Source: Bacteroidales bacterium (GTDB lineage: Bacteria > Bacteroidota > Bacteroidia > Bacteroidales > UBA932). From it: a stretch of DNA of 64,000 nt. Positions 34,112-41,839 of this stretch are shown here, in pieces. The stretch spans positions 62,001 to 126,000 of the forward strand of contig JAGCVS010000019.1 in the NCBI GenBank assembly GCA_017962235.1, given 5' to 3'. A program made the position numbers and the translations under genes. The notes under the pieces are model-generated. The model made no database searches and was not told the origin of the DNA. It saw only the letters and a program-made list of their open reading frames with translations. Each line of letters opens with the position of its first letter. The first letter of the stretch is position 1.

Positions 34112-34627
34112 TTACTCGGCTGCGGGAGCCTCTGCTGCGGGTGCTGCGGGCTCAGCAACTTCCTGGGGCTCGGAATCCTCTGAAGGAACAACCTCGAACT
34201 TGAGGGTAGCCTTCACATCCTTGTAGCACTTAACAACGGCCTCGTAGGTACCCAGAGCCTTAACGACGTCTGCACCTGCGATTTCAACGTTCTTGCGGTC
34301 TACATCGATGCCTGCAGCTGCGAGAGCCTCGGCAACCTGGATGTTGTTAACAGAACCGAACACTTTGCCCTTGGAGCTGACCTTTGCGGGAACCTTGATG
34401 GTTGTAGCTGCCAGCTTTGCTGCCAGAGCTTCAGCATCGCCACGGAGCTTAGCCTCTTTGTGAGCGCGCTGACGCAAGTTCTCTGCATGAATCTTCTTTG
34501 CAGTGGGGGTAGCCATTATGGCCATACCCTGAGGGATAAGATAGTTGGCTGCGTAGCCATCCTTAACCTTTACCACATCGTCTTTGAATCCGAGATTCTT
34601 GACATCCTGTTTGAGTATGATTTCCAT
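34112..34627 (-). CDS. rplI: 50S ribosomal protein L9
   Basis: A 171-residue L9: N-terminal RNA-binding domain (MEIILKQDVKNLGFKDD, with GYAANYLIPQG), a long connecting helix and the C-terminal domain. A low-complexity acidic Ala/Pro/Glu tail follows (about residues 150-171, AEPAAPAAEAPAAE), so the protein is longer than the roughly 150 residues usual elsewhere. It is the last gene of rpsF-rpsR-rplI. A strong Shine-Dalgarno site lies six bases before the ATG. Confidence 0.97.
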   Translation of the reverse strand: MEIILKQDVKNLGFKDDVVKVKDGYAANYLIPQGMAIMATPTAKKIHAENLRQRAHKEAKLRGDAEALAAKLAATTIKVPAKVSSKGKVFGSVNNIQVAEALAAAGIDVDRKNVEIAGADVVKALGTYEAVVKCYKDVKATLKFEVVPSEDSEPQEVAEPAAPAAEAPAAE

Positions 34628-34633
34628 AGTGCG

Positions 34634-34638
34634 CCTCC
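34634..34638 (-). promoter_or_regulatory. Strong Shine-Dalgarno site of rplI
   Basis: GGAGG on the minus strand (within AAGGAGG), six bases before the rplI ATG and directly after the rpsR stop. Such sites are rare in this window, as expected for Bacteroidota, where initiation mostly does not use them. Confidence 0.75.
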
Positions 34639-34905
34639 TTATTTCATTAAGTCAGTTACGTAAGGGAGAAGAGCCAGGTGGCGTGCACGCTTAACGGCCT
34701 GAGCCACTTTGCGCTGGAACTTCAGGGAAGTACCGGTGATACGGCGGGGGAGAATCTTGCCCTGCTCGTTGAGGAACTTCTTGAGGAATTCGGGATCCTT
34801 GTAATCTACATACTTGATACCGGCCTTTTTGAAACGGCAGTATTTCTTTCTCTTTACATCCACTGTAGGGGGATTGAGATACCTGATGTTGTTCTGCTGT
34901 GCCAT
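34639..34905 (-). CDS. rpsR: 30S ribosomal protein S18
   Basis: An 88-residue bS18. The conserved core is readable: [18 protein letters not shown], then [32 protein letters not shown]. It binds S6 at the platform of the small subunit; in Bacteroidota, bS18, bS6 and bS21 are also reported to hold the 3' end of 16S rRNA and hide the anti-Shine-Dalgarno sequence. Three bases separate it from the rpsF stop. Its own Shine-Dalgarno site lies inside the last codons of rpsF. Confidence 0.98.
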   Translation of the reverse strand: MAQQNNIRYLNPPTVDVKRKKYCRFKKAGIKYVDYKDPEFLKKFLNEQGKILPRRITGTSLKFQRKVAQAVKRARHLALLPYVTDLMK

Positions 34906-34908
34906 AGA

Positions 34909-35268
34909 CTATTCCTCCTTTGATTCTTCTGTTGCAGCTGCCTTTTTGTTGCGGCGACGCTCAGCGTATGCTACTGCATCCTTGTCCATAGATACGGTCT
35001 GGAAACGGATGATGCGCTCATCACGTTTGAACTGTGTCTCAAATTTTGCTACAAATTCGGGCTCAGCCCTGAATTCGATAAGGTGATAGAACCCTGTGGT
35101 CTTCTTCTGGATGGGGTAAGCCAGCTTGCGCAGGCCCCAGTCCTCTTCGTAAACGATCTCGCCACCGTTCTCGGTGACAAGGCTCGAGTACTTAGCAGCC
35201 GCTTCCTTCATCTGGCTTTCAGACAAAATGGGAGTTGCAATGAAAACGGTTTCGTACTGTTTAAGCAT
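34909..35268 (-). CDS. rpsF: 30S ribosomal protein S6
   Basis: A 119-residue bS6 ([17 protein letters not shown]), partner of S18. The start at 35268 matches the family N-terminus; the longer open frame from 35334 runs through the promoter. The C-terminal tail after [19 protein letters not shown] is basic then acidic ([16 protein letters not shown]). First gene of the ribosomal operon, with promoter at 35305-35335 and a leader of about 30 bases without a Shine-Dalgarno site. Confidence 0.97.
   Translation of the reverse strand: MLKQYETVFIATPILSESQMKEAAAKYSSLVTENGGEIVYEEDWGLRKLAYPIQKKTTGFYHLIEFRAEPEFVAKFETQFKRDERIIRFQTVSMDKDAVAYAERRRNKKAAATEESKEE
34914..34918 (-). promoter_or_regulatory. Strong Shine-Dalgarno site of rpsR
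   Basis: GGAGG (within AAGGAGGA on the minus strand), eight bases before the rpsR ATG and overlapping the 3' end of rpsF. rpsF itself has no such site. Confidence 0.75.
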
Positions 35269-35304
35269 TGTGTTAATAATTAATAGTGTGTTTAATAAGG
35301 GCTG

Positions 35305-35335
35305 CAAAGATAAAACATTTTCACCAAATAGCAAC
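35305..35335 (-). promoter_or_regulatory. Promoter of rpsF-rpsR-rplI
   Basis: On the minus strand, GTTG (35332-35335), 19 bp, then a perfect TATCTTTG (35305-35312). It lies in the 91-base divergent gap with the LysR-type gene. Confidence 0.65.
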
Positions 35336-35344
35336 TTTTATTTA

Positions 35345-35352
35345 TATCTTTA
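35345..35352 (+). promoter_or_regulatory. -7 box (TATCTTTA) for the LysR-type gene
   Basis: Seven of eight matches to TAnnTTTG, ending exactly seven bases before the ATG at 35360. No good -33 element. It predicts a leaderless or nearly leaderless message. Confidence 0.45.
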
Positions 35353-35359
35353 CATCGCT

Positions 35360-35611
35360 ATGACAGACAAGCGACTATTGGTATTCACCACCCTTGCGGA
35401 GTGTCTCAGTTTCAGCGAAACTGCGCACCGGCTGGGCATCAGCCAGCCGGCTGTCACCAAGCACATCAACATACTTGAAGAGGAGATAGGCGCCGCCCTG
35501 TTCGTGCGATACGGCCGCACCGTGGCGCTCACCGCCAAGGGACGCGAACTGCAGCGCATAGCCATCAACATACTGGACGGCTACGCGGAGATTGAGATTA
35601 TCAAGGAATAA
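35360..35611 (+). CDS. Stand-alone LysR/ModE-type winged-helix DNA-binding protein
   Basis: An 83-residue protein that is nothing but the DNA-binding head of a LysR-type regulator: the winged helix-turn-helix spans about 8-66 (FSETAHRLGISQPAVTKHIN, then LEEEIGAALFVRYGRTVALT) followed by a short linker helix. The roughly 220-residue effector-binding domain of LysR proteins is absent. The frame ends cleanly and no remnant of that domain follows before the next terminator, so it looks like a genuine small gene rather than a truncated one. Without a co-inducer domain it may act constitutively or respond through dimerisation. Targets are unknown; it is divergent from the rpsF operon. The start at 35360 follows the domain boundary; the open frame from 35174 overlaps rpsF. 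Confidence 0.8.
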   Translation: MTDKRLLVFTTLAECLSFSETAHRLGISQPAVTKHINILEEEIGAALFVRYGRTVALTAKGRELQRIAINILDGYAEIEIIKE

Positions 35612-35629
35612 GTATCTCTGATCTTTTTT

Positions 35630-35667
35630 GAAATAGAAAATCCCCGGGAACCATAGGTTTCCGGGGA
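35630..35667 (-). terminator. Terminator of the SusCD operon
   Basis: TCCCCGGGAACC (35641-35652), ATA loop, GGTTTCCGGGGA (35656-35667): a 12-bp stem with one G-U pair. Read on the minus strand it is followed by ATTTTCTATTTC, so it mainly serves the lipoprotein gene ending at 35695; it may also block read-through from the LysR-type gene. Confidence 0.75.
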
Positions 35668-35694
35668 TAATCTATTGTGAGAACACGTATTCTA

Positions 35695-36546
35695 CTATTC
35701 AACTGTCAGCGGACCGCCATACCAGTCAAATGCAAACATACCAACGTATGTGGGGGTTGAACCCACGCCGATGAGGTGGTTTACAACAACCTCTACAGCA
35801 TCGCCTTCCTTCGAATACTCGAAGTTGCAGTAGTTGCCATAGTTGTCAGGATCCCAGTAGAAAGTGTAACCGGTACCGGGCCACAGGTCATAGATACCAG
35901 GAGTGATGACTATTTTATTCTTTGATACGCTGAACACGAAGTTTGCGGGAGCAAAGAAGTCATCACCGGGATAAACAGCGTTGTAGGGATTGAGGATACG
36001 GTAATCATCAGTTCCCTCGTGCTGCTGGATCTTGACGTTTTCTGCTGCAGTAACTTCTTCAGCAAAGTTACCGTCATAGAATACGCAATAACCTGCATCA
36101 TTCCACTTCTGCTTGAGGACACTCATGTGGAAGATGTGCTTGGTGCTGTTCTGATCTTTCTGATACAGATAGTAGTAATCGTTGGGGATGGTAACTGTGA
36201 GCTCGTAAGGAGTCTCAAGTTCCATTTTCGTAATATCAACAGTGAAAACTGCGGTATCATCACCATCTGCAAAATCTATGGATGCAGGTGCGCTGAACAC
36301 ATTGTTTGCATCGGTCACAGTAACAGGGACAGAGAGAGCTCCCTCTGTTGAAGACCTTTTTGCTGTGATATCAAAGGTATTGTCGGCAGGGTCCAGCTCT
36401 GCGTTTACATAAGTAGTGGGAAAGTAAACAACCACCTTTTCCTTAGCATCCTTGGGGCCCTTTGAAAATTCGGGATACTCCTGTTTGTTGCAGGCAAACA
36501 GAAGGCATGCAACCGCCAGTATAGAAAATATCTTTAAGTATTTCAT
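35695..36546 (-). CDS. Third lipoprotein of the SusCD operon
   Basis: A 283-residue lipoprotein with Cys19 in LLFACNKQ. The N-terminal half (about 35-130) reads as an Ig/Calx-beta-like beta-sandwich (FDITAKRSSTEGALSVPVTV). The C-terminal half (about 145-283) is a second beta-rich domain with many aromatic residues (YTFYWDPDNYGNYCNFEY), the kind of surface that binds sugars. I do not recognise a named family. Position 16 bases after susD marks it as an extra surface binding subunit, comparable to SusE/SusF. Confidence 0.75.
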   Translation of the reverse strand: MKYLKIFSILAVACLLFACNKQEYPEFSKGPKDAKEKVVVYFPTTYVNAELDPADNTFDITAKRSSTEGALSVPVTVTDANNVFSAPASIDFADGDDTAVFTVDITKMELETPYELTVTIPNDYYYLYQKDQNSTKHIFHMSVLKQKWNDAGYCVFYDGNFAEEVTAAENVKIQQHEGTDDYRILNPYNAVYPGDDFFAPANFVFSVSKNKIVITPGIYDLWPGTGYTFYWDPDNYGNYCNFEYSKEGDAVEVVVNHLIGVGSTPTYVGMFAFDWYGGPLTVE

Positions 36547-36562
36547 ATTACTTCAAAATAAA

Positions 36563-38230
36563 TTAGTAGTTAGTTACACCGTCAAGAAGGTCAGGATTCA
36601 GACCGGGCTTGGGAAGTTCACCACCTGTATTGTCAACAATACCGTGGTTGGTATCAAGCTCGCCCTGGGAGAAACGCATGTTCAGCCAAGGATCGTCTGC
36701 AGGAAGGTTAAATGCAAAGTTGTCGGGCTGGTTACCCTTGTTGCCGGTAGCATGGAAGCGAACCAGCGGCTTGCCCATACGCTTCATGTCAAAGGTGAAG
36801 AAGCCTTCGCCCCAGAGCTCTACGCGGCGCTGGAACCAGATCTCGTTGAGAAGGGTAAGATTCCTGCCTGCAACATCGTAGTTGCTGTCGCGGTAAGTCT
36901 TGACATAGTTGGTGAGGATCTTTGCACCCTCTGCCTCCATGGTGTGAGCCTTGGCCTCTGCCTGAATCAGGTACATCTCATCTACACGGATGAACGGGAA
37001 GTCCTCTGTGTTGGTGGTAGTAGCGATAGGGTTGCAACCGAACTTAACGTTGGTGTAAGGGATGTAGGTGGTCTTGGTATCACCGCCGTCGCTGAAGGTG
37101 GCGATCTCGTTGACACCGTCCCATGTAACGCCCTCGATGAGCTCTGACTTGAGGTTCTCGTCTACCCACCACTGCTTGCGGATATCGGTGTCGGGAATCT
37201 TGTCGTAGAGGAGGGTGTTGATGCAAGTGTAGCACTGGCACCAGCCTGAATAAGCCTCTGCAGAGAAGGAACGGATCCATGAGCTGGAAGTTGCAACGTC
37301 ATAAATACTTGCAACCACGTCAGTCATATCGTAGCCCCAGATCCAGTCTTTCTCAGTGATGCTCTCGAATGCGGTGAAGTCCTTGATGGAGTTTTTGATC
37401 TCAGCTGCAGTCTTGGGAGCGATACCCTCTGCTGCACCCATCTCTATAACAGCGGTAGCATCTTCGTATGCCTTGTCCCACTCGCCGAGTGCCTGATAAG
37501 TACGTGCGCGGAGAGCGAGAGCAGCAGTCTTGTTGATGCGGCTCTTGTCGGGACGGTTGTAACCATCAAGGTTCTCGATTGCGACATTCAGGTCAGCGAG
37601 AATCTGATTGTAAACCTCAGTGGTGGTTGCACGGGGGTTGTTTGCAAAATCTGTGGTCTCCAGAGTTACCAGAGGTACGCAGAGCGCATCCGGGTCAATG
37701 GTGGGACCGAAAGAGAAGTTGATTGCCAGACGCTGGTAAGCGAACGCACGCAGCGCATAAGCCTGTGCAACCATGTAAATAGTCTCGGGACTCTCCATCT
37801 CCTCGATAGCGGGGAAGGAAGAGATGAAAGTGTTGCAAAGACCAATCAGGTCATAGGGAGATTTGTAGCGGACACCGGGGTTACGGTAGTTGGCATTACG
37901 GGAGTCGAGCTCGCCGCAAACGCTGAACCAGTTGTAGTTGTTGTCCGGAATCCATGCATCGGCACCTTCCAGGTCATCGCAGAAGGTGATCATGATAAAG
38001 CTGAAGCAGTCAGGCCTTACAGCGCCACCCAGAGGGTTGTTGGGCTTGCCAAGGTAAGTATACAGGCCGTTGAAAGAAGCAGCACCCATTTCCGGAGAAG
38101 CTGCGTTGGTCTCCTGTACCTGTTCCTCGAGAAGGGAGCCACCTGCAGGCTTTGCATCTTCCATATCAACGCAAGCTGCCAGAGTCAGCAGTGCAACAGC
38201 AAAAGCGATAATATAATTGTAGAATTTCAT
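36563..38230 (-). CDS. SusD/RagB family nutrient-binding lipoprotein
   Basis: A 555-residue lipoprotein (Cys20 in TLAACVDM) with the SusD layout. The N-terminal and C-terminal helical parts contain TPR-like repeats (YMVAQAYALRAFAYQRLA; AALALRARTYQALGEWDKAYEDATAVIE). The C-terminal RagB signature is present (FIRVDEMYLIQAEA; GFFTFDMKRMGKPLV). It caps the SusC barrel on the cell surface and delivers ligand. The GGAG motif eight bases before the ATG is stronger than is usual here. It lies 23 bases after susC. No glycosidase is encoded beside it, so the ligand is not predictable from neighbours. Confidence 0.95.
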   Translation of the reverse strand: MKFYNYIIAFAVALLTLAACVDMEDAKPAGGSLLEEQVQETNAASPEMGAASFNGLYTYLGKPNNPLGGAVRPDCFSFIMITFCDDLEGADAWIPDNNYNWFSVCGELDSRNANYRNPGVRYKSPYDLIGLCNTFISSFPAIEEMESPETIYMVAQAYALRAFAYQRLAINFSFGPTIDPDALCVPLVTLETTDFANNPRATTTEVYNQILADLNVAIENLDGYNRPDKSRINKTAALALRARTYQALGEWDKAYEDATAVIEMGAAEGIAPKTAAEIKNSIKDFTAFESITEKDWIWGYDMTDVVASIYDVATSSSWIRSFSAEAYSGWCQCYTCINTLLYDKIPDTDIRKQWWVDENLKSELIEGVTWDGVNEIATFSDGGDTKTTYIPYTNVKFGCNPIATTTNTEDFPFIRVDEMYLIQAEAKAHTMEAEGAKILTNYVKTYRDSNYDVAGRNLTLLNEIWFQRRVELWGEGFFTFDMKRMGKPLVRFHATGNKGNQPDNFAFNLPADDPWLNMRFSQGELDTNHGIVDNTGGELPKPGLNPDLLDGVTNY

Positions 38231-38253
38231 ATTCTTTCTCCTTTTAAATTAGC

Positions 38254-41200
38254 TTAGAAAGTGAGGGTAATACCACCGGTGATATTTCTCATCGCGCCAT
38301 AGGAACCGCTGCCGAGACCGGTATTAGCGGTCATAGAGCCGATACCAATAGCGAAGCGGGGGTCAAGACCCTTACGTGCTGAGAAGACATAGAGGTTTTC
38401 ACCTGCAACATATAATCTGAGAGCTGCGATACCGTATTTGTTAACCTTGTATGCAGGGATGGTGTAACCGAGGGTTACGTTATTAATGCTCAGGTAGTTG
38501 GAAGAAATCACGAAACGGTCAACAGGGGTCTGTGCAACCATTATGTCACCATCCCAGCGAGGAACGTTGGTTTGGGTGTTCTCGGGAGTCCATGCGAGCA
38601 GGATATCCTTGTGGATGTTCTGGCCGGCATTGTCCTGAGTGTGCATCAGAGCCTGGTAAGTACCGTCGTAGTAGCGGCCGCCCAGCTGATAGGAGCACTG
38701 TACGGAGAAGTCAAAACCGTATGCATTGAGGGAGGTTCCGAAACCACCGAAGAGCTTGGGCAGGAATGAACCGAGTTTGTAGCGGTCATCATGTGAAGAT
38801 GAATTTGTGAGCTCAGCAAAATTGTCGGTAATCTCCTCTTCGCCGGTCCAATAAGGATTGTCATCCTCGTCTACGTCGTAGATCTTCTTATAGTACAGAC
38901 CCTTACCGGTTGCCTCATCTACACCTGCAAACTTGTACATGTAACCTTCGTACAGAGAACCACCCACAGAATAGATACCGCCAGTGAACTTGATACCGTC
39001 TTTTGCTACGGACTCGTCAAGAGAGAGGATTTTGTTCCTGTAGTGGCTGAAGTTAGCGTTCCAAGACCACTGTACATCCTTGGTGTTGATGATGTTTCCG
39101 TTAAGATCCAAGTCAAAGCCAAGGTTGTTGATGGAACCCACGTTGGTAGGAATATAGCTCAGGGGGTTACCGGAAGAATAAGGTACATCCTGGTTGTAGA
39201 GCAGGTCGGTGGTTGTGCGGGAGAATACCTCCAGTGTACCGTTGAGTGCACCGTGGAAGAGCTCGAAGTCAAAACCGCCGTTGAGGGCGTGGCTGGTCTC
39301 CCAGGTAAGATTCTCGTTACCTACTCTGCTGAGGGCGATACTATACTCACCAGTATTCTCGTTGTAGTTGTGGGTGTACTGGTTAGCGTAAGGATAGTAG
39401 TTACCCAGATTATCGTTACCCTGAACACCGTAGCTGAACTTAACCTTGAAGAGGTCAACCCAGTCTACATCTGACATGAAGGCCTCTTTGCTTACAAGCC
39501 AAGCAGCGCCCAGGGAACCGAAGGTACCCCAGCGGTGACCGGGAGCGAAGAAGGAGGACTCATCACGACGGAGGGAAGCGCTCAGGAAGTAGCGGCCGTC
39601 GTAGTCATACTGGAACCTGCTCAGGAAACCGTCTGTAATATACACATCGGTGTAAGAGTTTGCATACTCGTTGGAGTGACCGTCGGCATTGTTAAGCTCG
39701 CCGATGAACGGGTCATACAGGTGGTCGTTCTGACCGCTGATGTGCTGAACCCTGCGGGAGAATGACTCGTAACCTGCGAGGATGTCAAAGTTGTGAGCGA
39801 AACCAAGGGTGAACTTGTACTCTGCCAGCAACTGTTTGTTCACGGTGAACATTCTTGAGTGCTCTGCATATGCGTAACCATCGGTGTTAGCACTTGAACC
39901 GTACTTGCTGCCGAGGTAAGTGTAACGGGTGTTGTCTGCAGTGACACCGATGTTGGCGCTCAGTGAGAGGCCCGCAATCGGAGTTGCAATCACGCCCCAC
40001 TTGCCAACCAGCACGTCAGCATACTGGTGCTCGTCATTGTAGATGTTATCGCGCACTGCGTTGCCGGAAGTACCAGCTCTCAGCACGGAGTTGCCGTTTG
40101 CATCGGTAGTGGAGTTTGCATCATACAGCTTGCGGCCGTTCTCCATTACGATGTAAGGGTGACCGTTCTCGTCGCGCTTACGTACGTACAGAGGATAGAT
40201 CGGGGCGATGTTGTTGGTGATGTAGAACACACTGCCGGAGGAACCCCAAGTGGTAGTTGAATACTGCGGTATCTGGGAATCACTGTGGGAGAAGGTGGTA
40301 TTGGTGATGAAACGCAACCAGTCCTTTGCCTGATACTCGGCGTTGATACGGCCGGTGTAACGCTTGTAGTTGGAGTTATCTACCATACCGCCATCGTTCA
40401 GGAAGCCTGCACTTGCATAGTAGCTGAACCTGTTGGAAGAACCGCTTACAGACATGTTGTATTCCTGACGGAAGCCGTTGTGGAACGCCTCTTTGTACCA
40501 GTTATCGGGCTTGTAGTAATATGCACCATTATAATAACCAAGAGCAGACACGGGGTTGATCTTGAAATCGCGGCCCACGAGCAGCTGGCCATCGGGAACG
40601 GTAAATACCTGGTAACCGAGACCGCCGTTGTTCTGATCCAGGAGGTTTGCATCTGCCTTAGCATAAGCGGCAGCTGCGTCGCCGTTTGCATAGTACTCTT
40701 TGTTGAACAGTTTCTTGTACCAAACCTCGTAGTACTGTGCGGGATCGGTGATGACATCATACTGAGGGATAAGGCGGCTGTTCACACCCAGACGGGCGTC
40801 GAACTTAACCTGTGCCTCACCTGACTTACCTTTCTTGGTGGTGATCAGGATGACACCGTTTGCACCGCGGTGACCGTAGATGGCCGATGCGGAAGCATCC
40901 TTGAGGACGGACATATTCTCAACGTCCTGAGGGTTGATGTCAGACATTGCACCGTCAAAAGGCACACCATCCACAACAATCAGCGGGGCGTTGCTTGCAC
41001 TCATGGAACCGATACCGCGGATGCGGATGGACGGAGAGTTTGAAGTAGGGTCACCGCTGGAGGTGATAACCTGTACACCGGGAGCAGAACCTGCCAGAGC
41101 CGATGTAACGTTGGTGGTGATTTTCTTCTCGATAACTTCCTCTTTCACCATTGCGGCGGAGCCGGTAAAGGAGCTCTTGGTGGAAGTACCGTAAGCAACC

Positions 41201-41520
41201 ACAATCACGTCATCCAGAGCTTCGGTATCGGGACGGAGAGCAATCTCTATATTGCTTTTGCCGTCAACGATAACCTCAACAGTGTGATAACCGATTGAGG
41301 AAACGATTAAGGTTGCATTCGGAGCTGCGGAGATGGTGAACACACCCTCCACGTCCGAAGCTGCACCGACGTGAGTACCCTTGATTTGCACGGATGCAAA
41401 CGGTATGGGTTCATCGGTTGCGGCATCCTTGACCGTACCCTTTACCCTGACGTTCTGTGCGAAGGACGTCATTCCAATAAGTACGAACAGGAAGCAGAAG
41501 ATCAGTTTTGCTTTTTTCAT
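38254..41520 (-). CDS. SusC/RagA family TonB-linked outer-membrane protein
   Basis: A 1088-residue transporter with signal peptide (ending MTSFAQ), carboxypeptidase-regulatory-like domain (about 25-100), a TonB-box-like segment (LDDVIVVAYGT), the SusC plug with its family signature (SIRIRGIGSM, PLIVVDGVPFDG, VLKDASASAIYGHRGANGVI) and a large barrel ending in NITGGITLTF. First gene of a three-gene operon with SusD and a lipoprotein. The promoter must lie in the 319-base gap to the divergent C10 peptidase gene, but I find no close TTTG/TAnnTTTG pair there for this direction; ECF-sigma control, common for such operons, is possible although no sigma/anti-sigma gene is nearby. Confidence 0.95.
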   Translation of the reverse strand: MKKAKLIFCFLFVLIGMTSFAQNVRVKGTVKDAATDEPIPFASVQIKGTHVGAASDVEGVFTISAAPNATLIVSSIGYHTVEVIVDGKSNIEIALRPDTEALDDVIVVAYGTSTKSSFTGSAAMVKEEVIEKKITTNVTSALAGSAPGVQVITSSGDPTSNSPSIRIRGIGSMSASNAPLIVVDGVPFDGAMSDINPQDVENMSVLKDASASAIYGHRGANGVILITTKKGKSGEAQVKFDARLGVNSRLIPQYDVITDPAQYYEVWYKKLFNKEYYANGDAAAAYAKADANLLDQNNGGLGYQVFTVPDGQLLVGRDFKINPVSALGYYNGAYYYKPDNWYKEAFHNGFRQEYNMSVSGSSNRFSYYASAGFLNDGGMVDNSNYKRYTGRINAEYQAKDWLRFITNTTFSHSDSQIPQYSTTTWGSSGSVFYITNNIAPIYPLYVRKRDENGHPYIVMENGRKLYDANSTTDANGNSVLRAGTSGNAVRDNIYNDEHQYADVLVGKWGVIATPIAGLSLSANIGVTADNTRYTYLGSKYGSSANTDGYAYAEHSRMFTVNKQLLAEYKFTLGFAHNFDILAGYESFSRRVQHISGQNDHLYDPFIGELNNADGHSNEYANSYTDVYITDGFLSRFQYDYDGRYFLSASLRRDESSFFAPGHRWGTFGSLGAAWLVSKEAFMSDVDWVDLFKVKFSYGVQGNDNLGNYYPYANQYTHNYNENTGEYSIALSRVGNENLTWETSHALNGGFDFELFHGALNGTLEVFSRTTTDLLYNQDVPYSSGNPLSYIPTNVGSINNLGFDLDLNGNIINTKDVQWSWNANFSHYRNKILSLDESVAKDGIKFTGGIYSVGGSLYEGYMYKFAGVDEATGKGLYYKKIYDVDEDDNPYWTGEEEITDNFAELTNSSSHDDRYKLGSFLPKLFGGFGTSLNAYGFDFSVQCSYQLGGRYYDGTYQALMHTQDNAGQNIHKDILLAWTPENTQTNVPRWDGDIMVAQTPVDRFVISSNYLSINNVTLGYTIPAYKVNKYGIAALRLYVAGENLYVFSARKGLDPRFAIGIGSMTANTGLGSGSYGAMRNITGGITLTF

Positions 41521-41839
41521 AAGCAGTACTTTTTAGTTAAACATTTTGGTTTATAGTAGTTTATTTGCGAATTCCTCTTCCAAATTCGAAAATTTCGCGC
41601 TAAGTACGTGATTTTTTTTGGATTTTCCAAACAAGTTATACGCAACCCGCTGATTACCAGTATTTGAAACAACCCGAAAGCCTTACAAAATCGAAATCGC
41701 ATTATTAATTCGCATAAAATTTGTTCGTATTTGCGCCGTTTCAGGTAATAATTTTAAGCCGTTTACACATATTATATTTATAAAATTCTTTTTTCTTACC
41801 TTTACGGCCGTGAAAAAACCTTCACATTTGTAATCAGAC
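41521..41839. other. Divergent intergenic region, susC / C10 peptidase
   Basis: 319 AT-rich bases without a gene. Visible elements are an inverted repeat TTTGGA-TTT-TCCAAA (41617-41631) that could be an operator, the palindrome ACGGCCGT (41804-41811), and a TACCTTTA box at 41797-41804 on the plus strand, 35 bases before the peptidase ATG. No tRNA, open frame or clear riboswitch was seen. Confidence 0.5.

Noticed and set aside
35360-35611. The LysR-type gene as a pseudogene remnant
   Set aside because: The frame is complete, ends before any trace of an effector domain, and is bracketed by a promoter box and a terminator.
41617-41631. TTTGGA-TTT-TCCAAA as a defined regulator site
   Set aside because: Kept only as a possible operator; six-base arms in AT-rich DNA arise by chance and no matching regulator is encoded nearby.
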